Notes under the pieces: generated by a model
Database searches by the model: none
Told to the model about the DNA's origin: nothing
What the model saw: the letters and a program-made list of their open reading frames with translations, nothing else
Source of the DNA: Meconema thalassinum
Lineage: Eukaryota; Arthropoda; Insecta; Orthoptera; Tettigoniidae
NCBI GenBank assembly: GCA_946902985.2
Contig: OX336389.2
Coordinates: 1,287,234,792 to 1,287,298,791 of the forward strand
DNA length: 64,000 nucleotides
Direction: 5' to 3'
Shown: positions 43,150 to 52,957 of the stretch, piece after piece
Layout: each line of letters opens with the position of its first letter
Position numbering within the stretch: position 1 is the first letter of the stretch
Made by a program: the position numbers and the translations under genes

Positions 43150-43565
43150 GTGGCAAAAATGTTGAGGAGTAAGGTGCCAGTTACGTGGCAAATAAATGAA
43201 TACTGGTCCTTAAGCAAGGTGGTAGCCAAGCGTAGATTGGCTGTTTAGGAGGCAATAAAGTGGTAGCTAAGAGTAAGGAGGTAGTAAAGGGAAATTTGGC
43301 TTCTTATCAAGTGGCCGTTAAGAGGCAATGAGGAGTTAACAAGGTGGTAGCAGAGAGTGAGGGGGTAATAAAGGAGAATGGGACTCCTTACCAAGAGGCA
43401 ACAGGGTGGCCCTTAGGTGGTAACAAAGTGCAAGTATGTTATGAGGTTATCCTGGTCACCTTGCCTAGGTGGTAATTAAGTGTAGATTGATCGTTCGGTT
43501 GCAGTTATGTGGTAATGTAGGGTGGCCATATAGTGGTAAGTTAGGTGGTAGCAAGGGGTCAGGAG
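43150..43565 (+). repeat. G-rich, C-poor degenerate short repeat (GTGGTA words)
   Basis: The words AAGGTGGTAG, AAGTGGTAGC, AGGTGGTAAC and GAGGTAGTAAAGG recur about every 12-35 bases over 400 bp, always on the same strand. The segment is strongly depleted in C. No fixed period and no reading frame. Many GG pairs spaced closely could form two-tetrad G-quadruplexes. Confidence 0.6.
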
Positions 43566-43582
43566 GGATGTATGCGAAAATA

Positions 43583-43840
43583 GCCCGCCCTGTGGTGTTG
43601 GGGTAGTGCACTCAGAGGCCCTGGGTTCGATTCCTGACTCAGTCAGGGATTTTAGAAACTGTCGTGAGGACAATTGAGAAGTTGTCTGTCAGTGATGCAG
43701 CGCCACGGTCACAGAGACCGAGGGGACCCGAGACGCTCACCACACGTCGCCCTATAATCTCCAGGCCAAGTGGCTGGGCGGTGGTCGCTTGGTAGGCCCC
43801 GGCCCTTCGTGGGCTATGGTGTCACAGGGTTGGTTTGGTA
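43583..43840 (+). mobile_element. tRNA-derived SINE (second family)
   Basis: The head GCCCGCCCTGTGGTG, box A TGTGGTGTTGGGGTAG (43591-43606) and box B GGGTTCGATTCC (43623-43634) mark a tRNA-like promoter. A body of about 200 bp follows that includes AGACGCTCACCACACGTCG and CCCCGGCCCTTCGTGGGC. The ends are not delimited by a clear duplication. It directly follows the G-rich repeat. Confidence 0.8.
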
Positions 43841-44584
43841 TGCTAAAATACAGTATGAAAGATCTATGGTTATAAGCCTCTTTTATAGATAACTTGCCAT
43901 GCACAAACACTTGAAGTAGAAGAAGACAACATTCCACTTAGAAAGTAAAATATTCTAATTTATGCAAATACCGTACATGTTTTTAAAAAATCTTGTATTG
44001 ACGTAATGAAAGATATCTAAAAAAAATATTGCTTCGAGGATGAAGTTTTTACAATGACTATGCAAATAAAGAACCCTGTGGAACAGAATATTTTTTAAGG
44101 TCTTAGTTTTCTTCCAAGAAATATACTATTTGGGATGGCGGGTGGGTTATAGACAGTGGAGGTGTAAACATCTATTACTACACTATCTCCAGAATATTTC
44201 CTGACCATTACTACAGGTGTTTAGGTTAATTTTTGTACTTTAGAAAAGTTATGAGGGAGTGATGCATCATGCACTGCTATCCATTCTTCTTCTTCCTTTG
44301 TCTCTTCAGGACCATTTTTCATCACTTGGTTGTCTTGCCTGGATTGTGATAATTGTGGTGCTCATTGCATTCTTAAGGGGCGACATATGCAAGTTTGCAC
44401 TCTGTAAAGAAATTCTCATAACATCCACAGTTTTTATGTTAGTTGTTGATTCATTCAGGGACTTTGCGACATTGTGGTCATGTAGCTCCGTGTACTTGGG
44501 TGTGTGTAATTTTTCTGATAACCTATGTTATTGTGATGGCTACATTAAGTTAGTGTGTAGTTGTAATTCAGATGAGGATTTGGA
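43841..44584. other. Noncoding spacer
   Basis: Nothing recognised. Confidence 0.35.
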
Positions 44585-44842
44585 AGGAGGTAGCCGTGGG
44601 CTTAATTTAGGAACCATCCCGGCATTCGCCTGGAGTAGAAGTGGGGAGCCACGGAAAACCATTTCCTGGATGGCTGAGGTAGGAAATGAACCCGCCTCTT
44701 CACAATTTTGCCTCATGAGGCTGAATGTATCCCGTTTCAGCTCTCAAACCAGAATTTATTTTCTTGGCAGAGCCGGGAATCGAACCCGGGCCTCCATGGT
44801 GAAGCCAGGAATACTAGCCACTAGGCATTGAGGCGGACAGTT
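44585..44842 (-). mobile_element. tRNA-derived SINE (third family)
   Basis: On the minus strand: box A CCTAGTGGCTAG near 44827-44816, box B GGGTTCGATTCCC (44787-44775), CGGCTCTGCC, then a body with ACCTCAGCCATCCAGGAAA, GGTTTTCCGTGGCTCCCCAC and GCCGGGATGGTTCC. I remember closely related SINEs as abundant in some polyneopteran insects. The 5' head runs to about 44842. No duplication resolved. Confidence 0.8.
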
Positions 44843-45156
44843 TTTTAAGTTAACATGGTGAAATTTGGCACATATGCTTATAAGTGTGCTCTGTATGTAC
44901 TGTACATAGCTATTTTGGTGGTTGAATATAAATTTGAGTTGGCCACTTTGTAAAACAGGTTTTTTGGCTGCCAATTAAGCTAACACGGCCGGAAATGTAT
45001 TAAATTAAATTACCAGTACCATAGACGATGTGGTGTAAATTAATCCCTTCTATTCAAGGTGTTCATATGCTATACACAACTAGTAAAATAAAAGGGTACC
45101 AGAATGTTTTAAAACTTATCGCTCGTATTCGAAGTTTCCTCCTCAGAACGTAACAT
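44843..45156. other. Noncoding spacer
   Basis: Nothing recognised. Confidence 0.35.
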
Positions 45157-46578
45157 ATATACACTGTATAACGAAAAAATGACGCACCGGGAAGGCGTTA
45201 ATAGATTGTAAGGAAATTACGTATGCAAAGACATTCGGACCTAACATGCAACTGATTAAAGCTTCGTGTCCAATGAATGAATAGCTGGAGCTCCCGCGCA
45301 TCCGAACTGTGCATGCATCAGGTGTATATAAGGCGCTATTCTGAAGCGTATGCTCAAAGTAGCTGTTGCATTTCACTGCGATATCTGAACGTCGGCTGTA
45401 AGAATGCCACACCGAAGGACTCATGCTCATTACAAGCAGATGTCAGATTTGAAAGAGGTCGTGCGATAGGAATTGAAAGAAGCTGGTTGGTCGAATCGAG
45501 CTGTCGCTGGACATTTGGGTCAAAGTGATGCGGCGATGAGACGATGCTAGCAAGCGTGGGTCAGCAACGGCACGCATCAGCGTCAGGACGGCAGTGGTCG
45601 ACCGAGGGCCACAACAGCACGGGCAGATAGAGCGATTTTCAGAACAGCTGTCGCAGCACGGGAGTCGTCGTTATCAACGACCCAGTGTGTGACCCGCACA
45701 CATGTGTCCGCCAGGACCATCAACGGACGCCTGAGTGACAGGAATTTGCGCTTGCGCCGCCCATTACGCCGCTTACCACTCACACCTGTTAAACCATCAA
45801 GTCAGATTACACTGGCGCCGCGCTCGAGCAACGTGGAACTGCGCTGACTGGGGACGTATAGTCCTTAGTGACGACTCCTGTTTCCAACGGTGCCCTGACG
45901 ATAACCGCAGATGTGTTTGGAGACGTCCAGGCCAGCGTGGGGATCCTGCCTTGACTATCGCATGCCACACAGCCCCACAACAGGGGGTGATGGTCTGGGG
46001 TGCCATCTCCTTTGATAGCCGGACCCCTCTGGTAGTCATTCCTGGCACACTGACAGCACAGCAGTATGCTGATGACATTCTACATCCGGTTGTGTTACCG
46101 TTCCTTCAGCGACATCCAGGCCTTACTTTCCAACAGGATAATGCCCGGCCGTACACGGCACGTGTTGCTATGGACTGTCTTCAAGCTTGCCGTATCCTTC
46201 CTTGGCCAGCTCGGTCGCCTGATCTCTCCCTTAGAGCACATTTGGGTCGTCATGTGTAGGCGATTGTGAACATCCCGGAATGTCGCCGATTTAGCTCAAC
46301 AGTTGGAGACCATTTGGCACGAAATTCCGCAGGGCACCATACGGGAACTTTATCAGTCCATGCCACGTCGAGTGACAGCTTGCATCCAGGTCAGGGGTGG
46401 ACCAACACCGTATTGACTTCCTCCCTTTGTAACGCTCTAACTCTACAAAAAAATCTTTCGATTGTTCTGCACTTTTGATCGTTTGTTGTTCTATGTCTGT
46501 TCCTCACATCCACCGATTTGTATCGCCATCGGACAATTCCTTCCTTGTGCGTTGTTTTTTTTGTTATACACTGTATAT
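45157..46578 (+). mobile_element. Tc1-like DNA transposon
   Basis: The left end ATACACTGTATAACG (45159-45173) and the right end CGTTGTTTTTT...GTTATACACTGTATAT (46553-46577) are inverted relatives. Both have a run of A (T) and a GCGCAC/GACGCAC-like block, with inner similarity extending to GGAAGG. TA-rich flanks hide the exact duplication. One broken transposase gene lies between them. Confidence 0.85.
45404..46425 (+). pseudogene. Tc1-like transposase, broken by stop and frameshifts
   Basis: The ATG at 45404 opens MPHRRTHAHYKQMSDLKEVV, followed by TAG after the first 21 codons. The HTH region continues (EAGWSNRAVAGHLGQSDAA, then SGRPRATTARADRAI and ARTINGRLSDRNLRLRRPL). The catalytic core lies at 45735-46259: IVLSDDSCFQ (first Asp), FQQDNARPYTAR (second Asp), PWPARSPDLS. 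A frameshift follows, and the third acidic residue sits in SPLEHIW in the next frame. The tail QLETIWHEIPQG, LYQSMPRRVTACIQ is present to about 46420. It resembles the Tcb1-type transposases that abound in insects. Not functional. Confidence 0.88.
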
Positions 46579-46719
46579 ACACTACAGGTGAATGTGATAT
46601 CAGAGCATCTGATGGCCAATGGTTACCGGTGCTTGTGGTGTTGGAGCAGCTTCTGTGGGGTAAATCAGTGAAGACCATTACTACAAAATGCTGGAGGTGT
46701 GTAGATGAAAACTTACTTT
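46579..46719. other. Noncoding spacer
   Basis: Nothing recognised between the Tc1-like right end and the RTE-like fragment. Confidence 0.3.
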
Positions 46720-47340
46720 AATAGCCTGAGCTTTGTCGACCACTTGAGTTCGCTGTCCATCTTTAGACAGTGCCAATCGCCTCGAGTTCCTTATTCTTAA
46801 CTTCCTCAAATCTGCCTGTAGGCCTACATCATCCATCCGAGTCCAGGCCGCCCCACTGAATAGCTGCCTTCAAATTGAAAGTACGGTATCTTCTTTTGGA
46901 TATGTTGCTCACTCATTCATTGCACATGACCAAGCCATCTGAGTCTTAACATTCTGATGTCTGTGACTATTGTGGGATTGTCATACAGACTCTCCAACTC
47001 CTTATTTGTTTTTACTCTCCAGACGCCAGCCTTACTTACTGGTCCATATATTTTCCTCAGAATTTTTGTCTCCCACACATTCAGCCTGTTTTCCTCTCCT
47101 TGCATTATTGTCCATGTTTAAGATCCATAGAGTACTGCTGGTTTTACGATAGTCTGGTGTACAGCGTAGCTGTCTTGTCACCAGGTATGACCTGAGAAGT
47201 TGTTGGAAGATATATTAGCATCTATTTCCTGCTGCCAGTCACGCCTTGATTTCCAGGGGCACCTCATTTTCCTCTGTTACCACTCCACCCAAGTATATGA
47301 ATTGGGTAACAACCATTTTCCACCGAATCTGTAATGTGAC
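46720..47340 (-). pseudogene. RTE-like reverse transcriptase, C-terminal fragment
   Basis: On the minus strand: FIYLGGVVTEENEV near 47310, IVKPAVLYGS near 47130, LNVWETKILRKIYGPV, RLRWLGHVQ near 46925, and the end DLRKLRIRNSRRLAL near 46780. This is the thumb and C-terminal tail of RTE/craniofacial-protein-2-like RT proteins that are abundant in arthropods. Stops lie near 47200 and 46915. The catalytic domain is missing. It is a different subfamily from the RTE copy at 47816-50450, whose tail reads LRWFGHVKRM. Confidence 0.75.
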
Positions 47341-47815
47341 AGTGAAGTGGAGAAGGCTGCTTCATCAATTTTCATTTTCAAACAAGACACTACCTCAACA
47401 GTCTAAACAGGGCACCCAAATATGTCATACATAAAAACAACTCTATAAACAAGCAAGCATGGACCAAAACATAATTTTATTATAATATTAATAAGTTTTA
47501 TAAAACAATGTGAACATATAGTGTCTGTCAAATGCTAAACAGCAACCAGTCAAATTTCGTAACCACACAATGTGATAAATTTGTAAATAACAACAAGACA
47601 AAATTTGAATCTTTGTTTCTTCTATATTTAAATCTACTGAACCGACTAGACTTGCTCAAGAAGTCAGATACACATTAAAGACTTTAAATAATATTTTCAA
47701 CATTAAATTGCAACAGAAATATAGCTTTGAAGAATAAGTGTATGAACCATATTTTAAGGGTGTTTTTAGTGCCGATGTGTGGATTTTTAAGAAGAGAGGA
47801 ACTATAATTTATGTA
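47341..47815. other. Noncoding spacer
   Basis: AT-rich, with nothing recognised. Confidence 0.35.
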
Positions 47816-47835
47816 CATCATCATCATCATCATCT

Positions 47836-50420
47836 TCATTTCCCCTTTTCCAGCTGACACTGGGTGGGGGCAAATATGGTTCCTCTCCACTTTGTTCTGT
47901 CGTTCCACCATTCCACTTCCGACATGGCGTTCCAATCCAGGTTCCGTTTTCTAATGCTATACTTTACCGTGTCCATCCAACGCATTCTTGGTCTCCCTCG
48001 TCCTCTCTTCCCTGTCATCCATCGTTCCAGTGCTCGTCTTGGTAGCCTTACTTCATTCATCCGTTTGACATGTCCAAACCATCTCAATCTGTTTTGCTCC
48101 AGTTTGTCATTTAGTTTCTGTACTCCCAGTTCTTTCTGTATATCTTCATTTCTCACTCTGTCTCTCCTCGTTTTCTGGACCATACTTCTCAGGAATCTCA
48201 TCTCAGCTGCCTGTACTCTGCTCTCATCTCTCTTAGTCATTGTCCCAAGTTTCTGCTGCATATGTCACTATAGGAACATAATATGCTTTGTACATAACTT
48301 CTTTAGCCTTAATTGGTATATCCTTGTTCCATACTAGTCCCCGTACTTGTTGGTAGAAAGCACTCCCGAGTTGTATTCTTCTGCTAATTTCCAAATCAAG
48401 TCTTCCATCTTCAGTCAGTTCACTTCCCAAGTATTTGAAGTGTCTCACCACTTCCAATTCCTTACCTCCGACTTTGATTACTCCTTTTCCTTCTTTCTTA
48501 GCTCTACTCATCACCACTGTTTTACTCTTCACCACATTTATCTTCAATGCCCATTGCTCAATCTTTTCATTTATTACGTCTAACTGTTCTTGTACCTCCA
48601 TCTCATCCTCGCCCCAGAGCACAACATCGTCTGCAAACAACATTACCTTCATCTTTGCCCTATTATAGTCTTTGATTGCTGCCTTTGTGATGTCGTCCAT
48701 CACAATTAACAACAATAAGGGTGACAACACACTTCCTTGCTTTAGTCCAGTGTCAGTTTTAAACCATTCTGATGTCCCGACTAGTCTTCACACTACTGTA
48801 GCAATCCATGCACATTATCTTCATTATCTTCTCAGTTCCTTGCCTATCCCCTATTTGTTAAGCTTTCCCAAACTTTTGTTCTAGGGATGCTATCATAGGC
48901 CTTTTCTAGATCAATAAAAGTCATTACCATCATCATCATCATCATCATCATTTCCCCTTTTCCATTTGACACTGGGTGGGGCAAATATGGTTCCTCTCCA
49001 CTTTGTTCTGTCGTTCCACCATTCCTCTTCCGACACAGTGTTCCAATCCAGGTTCCGTTTTCTAATACTATTCTCCACCGAGACCATCCAACGCATTCTT
49101 GGTCTTCCTCGTCCTCTCTTCCCTGTCATCCGTCGTTCCAGTGCTTGTCTTGGTAGCCTTACCTCATTCATCCGTTTGACATGTCCAAACCATCTCAATC
49201 TATTTTGCTCCAGTTTGTCATTTAGTTTCTGTACTCCCAGTTCTTTCCGTATATTTTCATTTCTCACTCTGCCCCTCCTCGTTTTCTGGACCATATCCCT
49301 CCCATATTCCCAACACTTTTCAATGTTCTGTCTCAGAATGAAAATGGGTTCCACTGTTGACCTGCCCCCTCTAAATCCAAACTGTTCCTCCTCTATTTGG
49401 CTTTCTACCTTTACTCTAATTCTTTTTTCTAGGATTCTTTCCATTACTTTGGCAACATGCGAGATGATGGGGATTCCTCGGTAGTTACCACACACCTTCC
49501 TGTCTCCTTTCTTGAATATTGGCAATATTATTCCCTTTTTCCAGTCTTCAAGAACTTTCTTCTCTCTCCACACACTCCTGAGAAGTCTGTATGTCCACTG
49601 CAGTCCCACTGGTCCTGCCGCTTTGATCATTTCTATTGCCACTTCGTCGATTCCCACAGCTTTCCCCATCTTCATCTTCTTAACTGCCCATTCCACTTCT
49701 GCCATAGTAATGTCTGGTTCTTCTTCTATTTTTTCCTCCACCGTTTTGGCTGTTTGCGTAACTTCTCCGCATGCCTGACGTCTCACCTTCAACAGCTCAC
49801 TGAAATATTCTTTCCATCTGTCCGTTATCTCTTCTAGTTTTGTCAATATTTCACCTTTGTTTTTCACGAACCCAGTGTTCGCCTTGTTCTACTGTTTATA
49901 ATTCCAAATAGCAATTTTTTTCCCCACAATTTTAAATCCTCCTTTATTTCCTGGGTGAATTCTTCCCAGCTTTTCTTCTTTTCCTCTGCAATTACTTTCT
50001 TGCAATCTCTGTTTGCTTCTATATATTTTGCTCTACTTTCTTCAGTCTTTTTTGTTTTCTTTTCCTTCAAAGTTTTCTTCTTCTCTCTTACCTTTTCTTT
50101 CACTCTATCATTCCATCATTTTGTCGCCTTTTCCCGTACCTTTCCTGATGTTCTACCACATGTTTTCTCTGCACTGTTTACAAATTCACTCTTCAACTTT
50201 TCACATTCTTGTTCCACATGGGTAATATCTGTCCTTGGTATCTGTTCTTGCAATTTTCTTTCTTAAACTTTTCTGCAACCTCCTTTTCCTTTAGTCTCCT
50301 GACCTTAACCTTTCTTTGCCTTTTTTCTGGTAATCTCATGACCTTTCCTACTTTTAGTTTTGCTACCACTGCCCCATGGTCTCCTCCAAAGGCTTCCTCT
50401 GGCATGGCTGTGACATCCAT
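47836..50420 (-). pseudogene. RTE-like EN-RT protein, interrupted
   Basis: Outer reading frames: 50420-50193 endonuclease end, 50103-49864 linker (many Lys/Glu), 49867-49294 RT front (KKMKMGKAVGIDEVAIEMI, FKKGDRKVCGNYRGIPII, EEEQFGFRGGRSTVEPIF), 48920-48850 motif A, 48730-48233 palm with FADDVVLWGED and FKYLGSELTEDGRLD, 48261-47836 C-terminus (RWFGHVKRM). Frameshifts lie at about 49865, 48880 and 48245. The nested copy makes one misleading 318-codon frame that fuses the RT front to the C-terminal tail without a catalytic centre. Confidence 0.85.
48928..49293 (-). mobile_element. Nested 5'-truncated RTE copy
   Basis: This 366-bp piece repeats the outer element's 3' end (compare 47816-48180). 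It starts at MVQKTRRGRVRNE, carries the tail LRWFGHVKRMNEVRLP, RGRGRPRMRW, and ends in a GAT repeat at about 48931. It lies between GRD and MTFIDLEKAYD of the outer RT. Only a few bases (ATGGT-like) are shared at both edges, so the duplication is short or merged with the GAT tail. Confidence 0.85.
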
Positions 50421-50450
50421 TAGCTCTTTCCGATGTCCTTAATTTATATA

Positions 50451-50869
50451 AATGTCTTATTGAAAATGTAGAAGCCAATCTTTTACAGTGTTGCCTTTAC
50501 AAATTGTCATTTGTAGCTTTCCAGGTGGTCAACACGATTTTGCCCAATGAATAGGTGGGTACAAGGTATAAATATATTAATACCCTCCTGGAAAATATTA
50601 TATGTTTTAGTTAATTACCACAATAAAATGGGGTAATTTAATTGTGATATTTAACTAATACATGTAATTTTTTCTTATTGAAAAACAATGTTTAATTTTT
50701 GTGTACATTTAATTACAAGTTTGTTGGCTGAAGAAGGAACACGTATGTTCCGAACCATGTGGCACTAAAATAATCAAAAATTGAAGTGTAGTGACAAGGC
50801 GGACAATAACTAATCATTATTTTGATTAAACATAAATTGGGTAACTCTTTTGAACCCTTCGAAAGATGG
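50451..50869. other. Noncoding stretch with a Penelope-type hairpin
   Basis: AT-rich. At 50728-50756 CTGAAGAA, stem GGAAC, loop ACGTAT, stem GTTCC and GAACC follow the order of the hairpin next to the GIY-YIG ORFs. It may be the 3' scrap of another Penelope-like element, though no coding part is left. Confidence 0.4.
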
Positions 50870-51190
50870 TATATTGGCTTTCACGGCTAGTGAATAAAAA
50901 TCAGCAATTTTTCTAGGTTTATGCAGTGTCTTGTGTAGGGTTTCGCCTAGTCGTTTACATGTCTCCATCTTGTTGTATTTCTAGTGTTGATCATCTATTT
51001 AGTTTTATCCTGGTTAATTACTAGCCCATACTTCGCTGCTTCTTCCTCCAATACTTTCAGATTTTTGGAGATATTTACAGCTCGTCCCCAACATTGCAAT
51101 GTTATCTTTAAAATCAAGATTTTGCGTTATGTTAGAAATAGTCTTGCCTGGATTAACTAGTAAATTACTGCTTCCAAGGTACTATTAAAA
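50870..51190 (-). pseudogene. RTE-like RT palm fragment, heavily decayed
   Basis: On the minus strand LDFKDNIAMLGTS (damaged ADD region) and KVLEEEAAKYGLVINQDKTK are recognisable, followed by stops. This is the palm of an RTE-like RT between the catalytic motif and the thumb. Confidence 0.6.
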
Positions 51191-51213
51191 AGAATTCTTA
51201 CTTCAGTATTCAG

Positions 51214-51273
51214 TATGTATTGTATACATGTATTTGATCAAATGGAATTAATAAAATCTATCTATCTATCTAC
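51214..51273 (+). mobile_element. Extreme 3' end (60 bp) of the CR1-like element
   Basis: It matches the reverse complement of 583-640: GTATTGTATACATG, TTTGATCAAATGGAATTAAT, AAAA, then a CTAT repeat. It holds nothing but the last 45 bases and the microsatellite tail, so reverse transcription stopped almost at once. Confidence 0.85.
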
Positions 51274-51762
51274 TTCAAATACATCTGAAACCTTTCCTTT
51301 TGATTTCACCTTGTTATGTCTCTCCTTTAACCAGGTACATTAATTTTATGGGTAGTCCCATTTCCAGAATTGACAAGAAGAGCTGTCCTCTATATACTAT
51401 CACTAGCAACCAGCCCCAGGTTCGCCCGGTATCTTTAACGGTTTACCCAGCGCAGGCTAAGCTTAAAAGGCGTATATTTTTCAATTTCAAATTCCAGTCT
51501 CGGCATGATGGGTAAAAATCACTGACTGGACTATTAATTGTATTATCATGGAGATAGCATGTGCAACGAATTCTTGTCAGACATAATTTAAGAATGGCGA
51601 TGTGAATGAAACTTAAATCCCCCTTCCTTCCAATCTAAACTTGACAGTGTATTCTGTAGAACGAAAGCTGAATCTGGGGTGATAGACTTTCTCGCCAGCT
51701 ACTGTAGTTTGTAAATTGAATTGAATGGAGATTGTTGGAAGAAATGAAAACATTAAAACACT
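51274..51762. other. Noncoding spacer
   Basis: Nothing recognised. Confidence 0.35.
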
Positions 51763-52022
51763 TATAGTGGGCGATGTATTGAAGATAGATATATATTGTC
51801 GTGGACTTTTTTGTAGATCTTTTCATGCTGTACAATTCTAACACTCATACTATATAGGCGCAAGGACGGTAGGTTTTATTGACTCGATTCACTGAAATCA
51901 TTACTGCTCGGTTTCCTTTTGGTCATAAATGAATTATTTTCTACAGAAACCTTCCTCGAGAAATCATTTACAGAATGGTGAAAACCACATCAAAATCCAT
52001 CTAGTGGTTCTCGAGATTACCC
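51763..52022 (+). repeat. 258-bp direct repeat, copy 1
   Basis: From TATAGTGGGCGATG to CTCGAGATTACCC this segment is almost identical to 52630-52887; a T/G change near 51792 and an AA/C difference near 51840 are the only ones I see. No coding content. Confidence 0.9.
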
Positions 52023-52629
52023 CCGTATATACCCGAATGTAAGACGAGATTTTTTCCCACTTTGTGTGTTATAAAAATTTGGGGTCGTCTTATATTCAGG
52101 GTATTGAAAAAAAATAATTTAAATATTATTATTATTTGCAAAGTAGTATGTGGGGTTGGCATCTTGTAATTCGCAACAAATCAATGCGTTAATGAAGATT
52201 AAAATATGGTTTGTTATGCTTAATTACCATGCATATACGAATAGCGTACATTTTGAGGTTAGGATTTACGCATACACGTCATTTTAAGCGGATAAATTAT
52301 ATGTTCGAAAGCATACGGAAATATGTTTTAAAACAATCTTTACAAGAACAACCAGTCAGTTTTACGAGCAGTAATTGAGTGATCAACTTATCTTAATTTA
52401 ATAACGTCTCCCATTCTTGTACAAAGAAATTATAGAGTATGTCTTGGAAAAGCGGGCAGAGGGATTTCCGATAATACGATACATTATAAAAATGAAAGCA
52501 CGACCTTAAGGGCATATACTGTGCAAGTTATGAGTTAGCGAGTATTTTTTTGAAAAAATCTGTAAGAGGCAGTTGATAACTAGGCCTCGTCTTATATTCG
52601 GGGTCGTCTTACATTCGGGTATATACGGT
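52023..52629. mobile_element. MITE-like element with 25-bp perfect terminal inverted repeats
   Basis: The left end CCGTATATACCCGAATGTAA continues GACGA (52023-52047), and the reverse complement closes the element at 52605-52629. Inside each end a second, related GTCGTCTTATATTC block is also inverted, so the termini are compound. No ORF. The ends resemble widely scattered insect MITEs, but I cannot name the superfamily. It lies exactly between the two direct repeat copies. Confidence 0.85.
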
Positions 52630-52887
52630 ATAGTGGGCGATGTATTGAAGATAGAGATATATTGTCGTGGACTTTTTTGTAGATCTTTTCATGCTGTACA
52701 ATTCTCCACTCATACTATATAGGCGCAAGGACGGTAGGTTTTATTGACTCGATTCACTGAAATCATTACTGCTCGGTTTCCTTTTGGTCATAAATGAATT
52801 ATTTTCTACAGAAACCTTCCTCGAGAAATCATTTACAGAATGGTGAAAACCACATCAAAATCCATCTAGTGGTTCTCGAGATTACCC
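52630..52887 (+). repeat. 258-bp direct repeat, copy 2
   Basis: See copy 1 at 51763-52022. It starts immediately after the MITE right end and passes into unique sequence (GGAACATCCAAG) at 52888. Confidence 0.9.
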
Positions 52888-52957
52888 GGAACATCCAAGA
52901 ATTGGGGACTTTGTTTTATACTAAGTAGAGATATGCCATGTAAAAATCCACATATAG

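Larger units (their letters stand above)
47816..50450 (-). mobile_element. RTE-like retrotransposon, 5'-truncated, containing a nested copy of itself
   Basis: On the minus strand 50450-49294 encodes the endonuclease end (GGDHGAVVAKLK), a Lys/Glu-rich linker and RT to QNIEKCWEYGRD. 48927-47836 continues with MTFIDLEKAYDSIP, FADDVVLWG and the C-terminal tail, and ends in a GAT repeat at 47816. The two parts join in frame at the protein level if 48928-49293 is removed. A GAT repeat tail is usual for RTE. Truncated in the endonuclease at about 50450. Confidence 0.88.

Noticed and set aside
43583..43660. tRNA gene on the plus strand
   Set aside because: Promoter boxes only; no cloverleaf with paired acceptor ends. 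SINE head. The same holds for 44770-44842 and 53309-53385.
43841..44842. 190-codon plus frame at 44259-44831
   Set aside because: Its second half is the antisense of a SINE, and the first half has no motif.
47816..47836. Independent CAT microsatellite
   Set aside because: It is the GAT tail of the RTE element; the same tail ends the nested copy at 48931.
48911..49867. Single 318-codon RTE protein
   Set aside because: It is a chimera of the outer RT front and the nested copy's tail. The catalytic core is missing between them.
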